From Lithospermum erythrorhizon (lineage: Eukaryota > Streptophyta > Magnoliopsida > Boraginales > Boraginaceae): a DNA stretch of 64,000 nt. The number at the start of each line of letters is the position of its first letter. Position 1 is the first letter of the stretch. The notes beneath the pieces are model-generated. The model was not told where the DNA came from and ran no database searches. It was given only the letters and a program-made list of their open reading frames with translations. Positions 1 through 9,270 of this stretch are shown here, piece by piece. The stretch is taken from the NCBI GenBank assembly GCA_019722365.1, contig JADFUC010002415.1:310001-374000 (forward strand). Direction: 5' to 3'. The translations under genes and the position numbers were made by a program.

Positions 1-1399
1 TATAAAATTATTTCTTCAATGCAATCATATAACCTTTTGGCTTTCAGTCGCTGGGTCCACTAGTACTGTGCTGATTCAAGTATTGTGACGCTCGTGATCG
101 AGTTCACGAGGTATGGAATCCAATTAAAGTCGCATCGAAGCATAAAAAGAACATAAAAAAAATATGTGAAATAATTATTTTATTCTTAAATAAAAATTTC
201 CTCAAACACTATACTTAAAAATAAGAAAGCTAGAATAGTAATTTTACATTTTTTTTTGTTACTGTTCCGATGTGAATTTAGCACCGATGTATGTACTAAC
301 TAGCTAGTGCACTATTGGAATCGACATATAAAATAGTAAAAATAGTATTTGATTTACAAAAAATATCATTTGAACGGTTCGAAAGTGAATTATTGTAATG
401 GTCTTTAAATATATTTAGTAGACAAAGTTGACCAACTAATAATGACAATTGACAAGTATGCAATCTATTTCATTACGGAGTATTATTCAATGTTGCAATA
501 ATTTTTATAGCCGTAAGTGTTTCGATTTGGAGTTTCAGTCCCTATAAATATTGATATTTAATTTAGTCAAGGGTAACATATTACGTTATTCAAACAGGGT
601 TAAAAACTGAAACACTATTGTAGTGAATTAATGATAGATATGGTCCTCTAAAAGTGGTCAAATTACACTTTAATCTTAGTAAATAAATGGCAGTATATTT
701 TATTCTTGAAAATGGCATAAATTTTGTAGTATAATTTCCAAAAGTGATAAATATTATACATTCATCCTGTTTTTAACATGCAAACAGGGATGAATATATA
801 TTCCCTTCATTCCTAATTAATAGGGGTGTTTTCCTTTAATGGAAATCCCTAAATTGATTCATATTTAATTCAAAAAATGTGGAGGGAAAGTTGAGTTTGT
901 GAGTTAAATCTAAACTTTCCTAAATCTTTATGCCAAATGAAATGTTCCTATTAAAAAGGGATGGAGGGAGTAATATTTTTTACTTACTATGATCAAAGTG
1001 CACTCCTAGATATACTTTCAGAGACACAATGTGTTATATTACCATTATTGTAACTAAAGTGCATGATCACCTAGTAAACATATATAGAATTAACTCAAGA
1101 ATAACACATTTGTTATAATTGTGGACTACACCTTTTACCCTTAACGTTATTGAGGAATTTTGATGCAACAAGAATATGAGGATAAGGAAATAATGAATTT
1201 GGTTTAAATAAATAGTTTAAAATGCTAATTACGATCTTTGATCCTATACTTAGTCCAAGTCTAACTAATTTGAAGTGTAAGTGCGTGGTACTTTTGACCA
1301 CTCAAGTAATTACTACCATTACAAGCATGCATCCAATTATCTCCACTCCCATGTCTACAAATAAGGAATTTAAAAGATGTTTGAGAATCGAAATATTAC
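1..1399. other. AT-rich stretch, probable intron or flank of the protease gene
   Basis: No coding segment was recognised. If the protease gene is intact this is its first intron. A short block near 1165-1200 (AAGAATATGAGG, then AATAATGAATTTGG) recurs in diverged form near 5830-5860, showing a shared small repeat. Confidence 0.4.
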
Positions 1400-1855
1400 C
1401 TGAGCACACTGGGGAGCACCACATGGGACTTTCTTGTAAGTGGAAGATTTAGTGGGAGCAAAAACAGTGGTAGAACAACCAACACAATCGGTACAAGGGA
1501 TAAAAGCATTATCATTACTATTATCCAAAGCCATAAGAAGTGTTTGCCCTGGTGTACCAAACACAGCCTTGACAATATAAGTAGGACTTTGCACTATATT
1601 CTTACCGTACCCAATAGGTACACTAGATTTTTTGGCAGCAACAAGGCTAGTCAAGAATTGAAGCCTAGCTCTATCTTTGGTCTGCATTTGGAGGACAGTG
1701 TCTTCCCATGAGGGATTGTTTCTTGGTCTTAGTGGTGATGATGGGCTGTACATGTGGAAGACCTCTAGGTCAGTTGGTTTCTTTGTTAGGCCATGGGAAA
1801 GAGTGAGAGAAAGAAGAATGTAGAGTGATGAGAGGAGAAGGGGTAAGGTCTTCAT
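1400..1855 (-). CDS. AED3-like aspartyl protease, first exon (partial)
   Basis: This is the N-terminal exon of a secreted pepsin-type (A1) aspartyl protease of the plant AED3/nucellin-like group. It encodes 152 residues: a signal peptide (hydrophobic residues 4-20), a prosegment, then the start of the mature domain with YIVKAVFGTPGQ and the first active-site loop LDNSNDNAFIPC at D111-N112-S113. The cysteine cluster CTDCVGC and SSTYKKVPCGAPQC follow. A donor (CAG/GTAATA) closes the exon in phase 0. I find no second exon in 1-1399, so the gene either continues past the left edge through an intron longer than 1.4 kb or is truncated. The usual D-T/S-G active site reads D-N-S here, whereas AED3-type proteins as I recall them have D-T-S-N. 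The family is clear; completeness is not. Confidence 0.75.
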
Positions 1856-1913
1856 GGATTAGGGGATTTTTGGGATAATAATGAAATTGGTGATATACAA
1901 TGTTTCAAAGCTG

Positions 1914-1924
1914 AGTATATATAG
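1914..1924 (-). promoter_or_regulatory. TATA box of the aspartyl protease gene
   Basis: On the minus strand this reads CTATATATACTC, about 60 bp upstream of the ATG at 1855. It would give a short 5' leader of about 30 nt. No other good TATA element lies nearer. Confidence 0.5.
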
Positions 1925-2099
1925 ACTATAGTGGAGATTTTTTGCAAATTGGGATGGTGGTGGGGATGCATGAGCAACGGTAGCATGATACCAGACTGTA
2001 TTCCATTTCGTTTTGTTATTATATTGTTGTATATATATTTGCACTTTCATTGTCTTGGTGCACACAGCACATTGAGCAACTTTTTACCGATCTGAGATA

Positions 2100-3299
2100 T
2101 TCCAAATTATTGTAATTGTCTCTAGAAAAAAACTTACTTAGCTAAGTCCTGGGAGTAATAATTCGTGAGATAAAAGGAATACTTCATCTCGATTACTTCC
2201 TTGGGAAGGGCAGACTTAGACGTTTGATACAAGGACACATACACCGTCGGGTATGACTCGATCTCGTGCCCTTCAATTCTAGGTCAATAATAATTAGTTA
2301 ATAAGGAGAATATACTTGATGAAAATATTTTTCTTTCTTTTGAAATATAATAATATATTTTTGTTGGATTATGTCTTGAATCGAGTTCTTGTTGTGCAAA
2401 AAAGTCGAGGTTCTTGAAGTAGGGAAAATTCTTGCTTATCAAGAAAGATTTGTTGTAAAGTTTTTGGATAAACGTCAGTATTTGACATATAAATACTCTA
2501 CACACTCCTTTTGAGTCCTTAAGAAAATACAACACCCCAAACATGTAATAGGTCTTTAGAGCCTTAGGATTAAGATCTATAGTCAATTGGGATCAATCCA
2601 AGATAGATAAGATAGTCTTCATGGTAGGATATCCATTCTTAGAGTTGTGAGAGTTGGTTGTGTTGGGTTCAAGAATAATGAGTCTTATAATTCTATTTTA
2701 GAAATAGTGTAGTTTGTGATTTTGTTCGTCTGTGTGTAGTGATCTACACATCTTGGAGCTATGCTTAGCTCATTGTCTCTAATCTGTTCCCCATTATGCG
2801 AAATACGTTATGTGGCATTTGCTTTTGGATTAATCTGCTTAGCGTTGTTAGGATCTGAAATTAAAGGGAGACGGAGCGAACTTAATTTGGGTGGGCAAAT
2901 AATCACAAATGTTATATTGTATGAAATTTAAAGGGGTTATAAAAAATTTATGACAAATCGGGATGGGCCAAATAAGTAAAATTATAATATTTTCTTAAAT
3001 TTAAAGGGAAAATACAATTTTAAAAAAATCGAATTGGAAAGGCCTACCTTGGCCCACTTAAAACCATAAGCTACGTTCAAACCTTTTGTCTCTTTTATTT
3101 TTGATCTTGGCTTAATTTTGTCTTAGAATTTGCAAGCTCTACATTATAGCAAATTAAACCATGATTATAAAAATTTAGTCAAGTTTGCCTTTATTGGACT
3201 ACTTGTAGAACACATGGTGAAATTATTACAAAATCCTCGCAAAGACTATTAATGGAAGAATATATGTACTTAAGATATTAGTAGTGGATACCAGGTACT
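2100..3299. other. Spacer without recognised genes
   Basis: AT-rich, with only short open frames of no recognisable family. The stretch 2290-2870 is slightly more complex and could be decayed transposon sequence, but no domain is visible. Confidence 0.35.
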
Positions 3300-3304
3300 C
3301 CTAG

Positions 3305-4260
3305 TGTTGGAATTATGAGATGTTAGATCTCATATATATGTGGTCGTTGAACAATTAGATTGTACAACCGATTATTGTATTTAAATAATAAGTTCAGATA
3401 TATGTTAATTGTTGGACAATTAATATATTAGGTAACTTCGATTGGCGTTAGAGTTATGATGAGCTACTTGAAATTAAAAAGCTCATAATCTATATCGATT
3501 AAACATAAATTAATATATTGCTAATTTCAATATAGCCTAAGAAGAGGTCACACACAACAACTAAAGCGAACTATAATACGATTATAACTTCGGGTTTGAA
3601 ATATAAGCGTATGAGAATATTGGGCGAAATTAGGTGGTGGAAATCACCCCTTAGTTCGACTAAGGTGAGTTAATTGATAAAGGTTCGAAGATATTCCTTT
3701 TATGAATAATTATAGAATATTACGCAACCACATAACGTGTCTTTATTTTAGGGATAAAGTGAGGAAGTTACAGAATACCCAGACCTACTCATAGTCGACT
3801 AAATGGAGGAAAAGGAGGATTTTTATCTTTAAACTCTAATATTATAGAATAAAATCTTCTTAAGGAGGTGGATGAGTTTATTACATCTCTTTGGAGAACT
3901 TTTAAAGTAGGGTTGAGGCGCTATATATCTTGCATTTTGGAGATGAAAAATTTGTCAGTGTCCATTTTGAAGTTAAGAATTCTCTCCCTTTAGTCGAGTA
4001 GTAGGTGGTAAAAAATATCTTTGAATTTTACGCTTGACCTGTCTAGATTTAATATTTCTGAGCTACAGTAAAATTCAAAGAAGGGTCGTTAAATACGTTA
4101 GTATGGGTATTCTTAGAACAATCGTTGATTGTTGGGGAGTCTCTCAGTTTATTCAACTGAATCCCGGAAAGATCTTAACATATGTTATTATTTTTTATTA
4201 TATTAGCAGAATCACAATTCTGACTTTTGAAATTGTTATTTTAATCCGTAAAACCCAACA
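3305..4260. mobile_element. Solo LTR of an LTR retrotransposon
   Basis: The 956-bp block begins TGTTGGAATTATGAG and ends AAACCCAACA, giving the standard TG...CA termini with the short inverted repeat TGTTGG/CCAACA. It is flanked by a perfect 5-bp target duplication CCTAG (3300-3304 and 4261-4265). No primer-binding site, gag/pol or second LTR follows, so this is a solo LTR left by unequal recombination. Superfamily cannot be set from the LTR alone. Confidence 0.85.
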
Positions 4261-4265
4261 CCTAG

Positions 4266-6340
4266 ATGTATGGCCCTCGAGATGAGACGGCGACCCTCCT
4301 GCTTACCGGTCCTCTGGAGACTAGAGAGTATTACCCTTATCGGGCGAAGCCCCTATGGTTCGAGCCTCTTGTTGGATATGTCGACCTTGAGGCTTGATTT
4401 GAGCCTCTTGTTATGCACATTATTGTTGGCCCGTCATTGGGCGGGTCACAGGTGTCACATGAATGGTGGACACTTGGTATTTTTCCTCTTTCTAGAGCGA
4501 TTTTGTGCTTTGGAGTCATTGATATTTGTGGAATTTGGAAGTCATGACCAATAACCTACGAGACTACGATCGTGGTCACATCGAAACTCCTCCGTAGCTT
4601 AAGTTAGTTATGTTGTGAATGGGTGTAATATAATATAATGGAACGACACATTACATTTAAGGTTTTGAGTGAATAACTATTTATAGATGTTGTGGAGATG
4701 TTAGTATCATTTGTGAGGCGTATAATGATTCCATGTACCTTTTAGAGCTTTGGCTCATTTCCTTTTTAGGAGTCTTATGAGAGTTATGGATCATCAGGAA
4801 AGTCCGGATCATTAATATTTTAATTCGTATCAATTGTCTCTTGATCTTTGGTGTTACACTCGTCATTTAAAAAAAGGATAATGTGGGTGAAATTCAAATG
4901 GATACACAATTGTCATGGTAAATTTGGGAACCGTTATTTAATCCCTCATGATATTAAAGACATGCAAGGCTTGTAATGCGTGTGTATGTGCCGGGGGGAT
5001 CGGTTAGGAATATGGTAATAGTGTGTGATCACAACCTCCAATAGAAACTAAATGATCATTTCATCAACAATGTTATTACAAATTAAAATAAGAGGGAAGG
5101 AAATCTTCGATCAGATGTCGTATGTAAAGTAGGCTCTAGTGTCCATATATCCTCGAATAATTATTGGACTGCCAAGAGTTGTGTGGTTGAGGGCTTGAGG
5201 CCTGGACAAGGGTTGTGGAGTTTGGTTGAGTTGGACAAGCCTGGTTCATAATACATAGCAGATTAGCAGACCAGACAAGGGGCTATTAGATCGCTGAATG
5301 GGTTTGATTCTGTGGGGCAGAACGATTCCAAGACCACATGGTTTGGGCCTTGGGGAAAGATTTACTGGAACAATCTGAACCAGGTTTAGCTTCTATTTTG
5401 GCTAGCAGCCTAGAGAATTGCCAAATCTATTAAAAATACACATTATCATATCCCTCAAATTAAATTGAACCCACAAACTATTTAAAGCCTAGTCTTGTCT
5501 AGCGTTGAATTCACCCTGGCGTAAAATCTATAAACTACTCCAAAGGTTATCTCTGCTAGCCAACAAAAAGTGATGTATGTTGATTTGGTGTACTTATATT
5601 ATGTTTGTTTCGTAATTAGTTTCATTTATCTTATTGTTATTCACATTATCCCAACTATATATATATTTTTTCAAAACAAAGTTTTTATTTCAATTACTTT
5701 TTTTCTTCATTCTATTTTACAATATGACTTTCTTTAATATCCTTGAATTTGTTAAAAATATTTTTATTATATTTTTTTCAATTAATATTTTATTATATAA
5801 TTAAATATTTAGCCATACAAGTGAAAATAAAGAATATGAGGAATAAAATAATGAATCTGGTTTTGTATAAATGCTAAAAATCAATTTTCTATATTTGATA
5901 AAGTGATATAAGAAGTTGATTTTAGGAAAAATTTATGAGGAATTCGATGCGAATGCTTTAAATAAAAGTGTTTGTCGATTAAAAAAGGGCGGGGGAAAAG
6001 AGACGAGAAAAAAATAGAATTTTAGATTAGAAACTTAAGGTTGTATATCATGTAAGATTAGAAGAAACTCTCATATCTATTTTATTAACTAAAATGTCAT
6101 ATATATACAACAATACAAACATATGGGCTGACCCATTTTCTAAATATTCACTATTGAGCTATTAATACACTTGCAAATACAATGGATTACTATTGATTCA
6201 AAGTATTAATCACATCTCCCAATACTTGAAGGGTACGTAATATTTGGGAAAATAAAAGAGGACCATCAACCATGCATTATTGCACACACATTCTTACTTT
6301 ATTTGGAAGATAGCAATAATGCATGTAAATGTAAACGACA
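4266..6340. other. Spacer with a somewhat GC-richer block
   Basis: 4270-4600 and 5150-5560 are visibly less AT-rich than their surroundings and may be old transposon remnants, but no protein domain or terminal structure was recognised. The rest is AT-rich spacer. Confidence 0.3.
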
Positions 6341-6500
6341 GGCAGATCTAATCAATCATGCACAATTGCACATGGTTTTCCTGTTCAATGCAAGATAACA
6401 ATAATTGGAAGCTAGCCAAACAAAGCAGAGGAAATGGACAATGCAAAAAGCTCGTGTAATTCATGGACATATAAGTTTTGCAAATAACAAAGTAACGTAG
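6341..6500. repeat. Distal copy of a duplicated CCD promoter-proximal segment
   Basis: About 160 bp from GGCAGATCTAAT to AACAAAGTAACGTAG, matching 8915-9069 in the same orientation with only a few substitutions and small indels. The homology stops sharply at both ends. The other copy lies just upstream of the TATA box of the carotenoid dioxygenase gene. Confidence 0.85.
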
Positions 6501-6614
6501 CTATCAGAGCGGGAAAAAAACGATATTGTATTGATATAAAGTCATCAATATGAATCAATAAACTTAAGCGCATGTTGTGATAAATGAATATTCGTCTTCC
6601 AAGTAATGACAATT

Positions 6615-6760
6615 TTCTAACCTGCTTACGTGGTGTGGGTTCGAGTCACCCAGTAATGAGAATTTCGTATGTAATTGGACAGGAATCTCTCGTCATGATT
6701 CGCTCTTTCCGTAGATCTAAGGTAGGAAACGCCGAGAGTGTTAGTGTGATATTTCATATT
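6615..6760 (+). repeat. Possible tRNA-derived SINE fragment
   Basis: The segment contains GTGGGTTCGAGTCACC, a near-perfect pol III B box (GGTTCGANNCC), in a non-tRNA context followed by about 100 bp of unique-looking sequence. No convincing A box or poly(A) tail was seen, so this is a weak call. Confidence 0.35.
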
Positions 6761-7049
6761 TTATCAATATGAATCAATCACGGAAGGACATGATGATGAT
6801 GTGTTGAATACTTGAATATGTTGTGTTTTATTTTTTGTTTAATTAATTAAAATTGAATATTAAAACTTGATCCATTTAAGTGTTTATTATCTAAAATAAC
6901 AAAAGACATAATTCAATCAATATTTAATACATTAATCAATCTTAATTAATTAAATAAAAATAAAATAAAATGCATGATATTCAAGTTACACTCCACCCCT
7001 ACCCAATACCACTTCTTCCAGGATAGTACACATCATCTTCAAGGGAAAA

Positions 7050-7500
7050 AGGATCTCCTTACTTTTGTCAAGCTTGTCGATAATTTTGAGGCTTCTTACG
7101 ATGTTGCCTATTTGAAATACATTAATCAATTTTGAGGCTTCTTACGATAGCCTCTTTACTTTTCGGAAAACAAGAATGCTCCTACCAATTGGAGTGAAGT
7201 CCTTCCAGAAGATGCGAAAGATGTGCTTGAGTTAGTCACTGTTGTCAATGGAAATCAATTGGTTGTGTGTTATTTGAGTGATGTCAAAAACATTCTCCAG
7301 TTAAGGGTCTTGAACACAGGTGTAGTGCTCCATCGATTACCATTAGACATTGGAACTGTATCTGAGATTTCTGCTAGGAGAAAGGACAACAATTTTTAAT
7401 AGGTTTTAGTGTTTTACCACCTTCCTCGTTTCTGGAATTTTTTATCATTGTGATCTACATTCTGGGCTTCCGGAGATGAAGATATTCCGTGAGATTATTT
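7050..7500 (+). pseudogene. Prolyl oligopeptidase (prolyl endopeptidase) pseudogene fragment
   Basis: Conceptual translation in shifting frames gives blocks that match the propeller region of plant prolyl endopeptidases: FVKLVDNFEASYD, then EDAKDVLELVTVVNGNQLVV, CYLSDVKNILQLR, LHRLPLDIGTVSEISARR, and after stops and a shift GIFYHCDLHSG and PEMKIFREI. There are in-frame stops (TAATAG after the ARRKDNNF block), at least two frameshifts, and a local duplication of TTTTGAGGCTTCTTACGAT (from about 7081 and 7130) around roughly 30 bp of filler. No start, catalytic domain or introns remain. It is a dead internal fragment. Confidence 0.8.
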
Positions 7501-7675
7501 TAGTGGTGGTGTACTATCGGGGAAGCAGTGGTGTTAGGTGGAAAATAAGTGATGTTATAGTGGTGTTCGGTCCTTGTCACTATAAGGATCGATCCGAGAC
7601 CTCATCATAAGATTAATATCATGTGGTCACTGGACTAACCCTAGTGATTGGGTGGGTATAAGGTTGAAGATCATG

Positions 7676-7963
7676 ATTTTTTTGTTTTATTTTTATTTAA
7701 TTAATTAAAATTGATTAATATATTAAACATTGACCGAATTAAGTGTTTGTTATTTAAAAAATGACCCATAAAGGGTAATATATAATATATCTGTTTGGCC
7801 CTTAGGTTTACCTGTTACAGTCGAGTTCAGATGCCAAAAATATATTTTCTAGAAGTTCATGTGCCAAAAATGACCTTCATATATCTATTTAAAATGTTGA
7901 AAGATTTAGATGTTTATTTGAAATATTTTCCATAATTCAGGTGCCTAGATGAAATTTAGCCTA
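7676..7963 (-). repeat. Dispersed repeat, copy 1
   Basis: Its reverse complement aligns with 22872-23128: both run from a GCTAAATTTCAT end through ACATCTAAA and TTTTAAAT to TTTTAATTAAT and AAATAAAA. Shorter relatives of the AT-rich end occur near 6825-6900 and 24820-24910. Family unknown. Confidence 0.6.
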
Positions 7964-8229
7964 CTATCTTTTAGGGGGAAAATTGAAAGAATATATTTTT
8001 TAAGTTCAACGAGTGATGCAAGGTTGAATCAACATATAAATTCAATTAACCAATACATGTGTTCCTTATGCAATTTCGAATGCAGTTAAATACAAGCATT
8101 GAATTGTGTAAGGATTCAAAATGACCATTTTACCCTTCATATATAAAGGAAAAAGTCGCGAGAAAATTAATTCGTTTGCATTTGTTAAAGTTATTTCATG
8201 TACTACTAGAAATTTTGTTGGTGGTTGAA

Positions 8230-8680
8230 TCCGGAAACAGGCCGTCGACCAGTCCGAAAGTCCATCGAAAATGGGCGGATCGGTCGGATCAGATCCGATC
8301 CGGTATCGAAACCGGATCTTGGCCGGTGACCCGGCGGTCCATTAATTTAAAAAAAAATTAAATAAAACACATCCTCAAAGCGAATTGTTATTTTTGTATT
8401 TTGAATTGTTATTTTTGTGTGTAAATGAGTTTAATTCATGTAAATGAGTTTGATTTGTGTGTATTTCGAATTGTTATTTTTGTATTTTCGGATCTTATCG
8501 GATCAAACGGGATATCGGATATCGGATCTTGCTCGGATCGGATGGACAACCGGACGAGTTCGGATCGGTCGATCGATATAGACCAGGCGGTTTCGGTCGT
8601 GATCGGGGCCAGAGCACGAAGGCTGATCGATTCGGTCCGTTAGCCGATCGGATCGGTGAAAACTTGATCCGGTCGGACAG
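8230..8680. mobile_element. GATCGG-rich block, possible hAT-like subterminal region
   Basis: Two GC-rich arms (8230-8340 and 8490-8680) are packed with short motifs in both orientations: GGATCGG, CCGATCC, CGGATC, ACCGG. They are separated by an AT-rich centre with GAATTGTTATTTTTGT repeated. Dense short motifs in both orientations are typical of transposase-binding subterminal repeats in plant hAT-type non-autonomous elements. No clean terminal repeats or target duplication were found. Confidence 0.4.
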
Positions 8681-8914
8681 TAACAACACCTATATTACTA
8701 CACCACGAAGTCAAGCATTTTTATTTCATGTATAACACATGAAACAATATATACATCATGTATACATCATATGAGATGAAGTCTCTATTTCATATCCTTG
8801 AATATTTAACAACATACCAATTTTATGCATTACATATGAAGTGATACTAACATTTCATGCATAGTATACGAAATAAGTAGTTTATTTAATGTGTTCAATA
8901 TGAAAAACATTACG

Positions 8915-9069
8915 GGCAGATCTAATCATGCACAATTGCACATGGTTTTCCTGTTCAATGCAAGATAACAATAATTAGAAGCTAGCCAACAAAGCAGTGG
9001 AAATGGACAATGCAAAAAGCTTGTGTAATTCATGGACATATAAGTTTTGCAAATAACAAAGTAACGTAG
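8915..9069 (+). promoter_or_regulatory. Proximal promoter segment of the CCD gene (duplicated)
   Basis: This 155-bp segment ends about 28 bp before the TATA box of the carotenoid dioxygenase gene and is nearly identical to 6341-6500. It contains ATGCACAATTGCACAT, an imperfect palindrome. Its position suggests cis-regulatory content, but no specific factor can be named. Confidence 0.5.
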
Positions 9070-9097
9070 ATTTATGAGAGAAAGTGAATTTTGAGCG

Positions 9098-9108
9098 TAT
9101 ATATAAAG
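9098..9108 (+). promoter_or_regulatory. TATA box of the CCD gene
   Basis: TATATATAAAG lies about 163 bp before the ATG at 9271. A start near 9130-9135 would give a leader of about 135 nt that contains no upstream ATG, which supports 9271 as the initiation codon. Confidence 0.6.
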
Positions 9109-9270
9109 GACAAAGTTAGACATTATTGAATTCTTGCACAAATAAATCCTATTCCACTATAAATACCAAGGAAACCAAAGATACAATCATCCTATCCCAC
9201 TTCATCATTTCCTCTCTTACTAATTTCTCAGTCTCATTTCTAAAGTTCCACACTTTAGCTTTAGCTAAAT

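Noticed and set aside
4034..4554. Open frames of 83 and 94 codons at the right end of the solo LTR and beyond
   Set aside because: They cross the LTR boundary or lie in spacer, and show no domain or start context.
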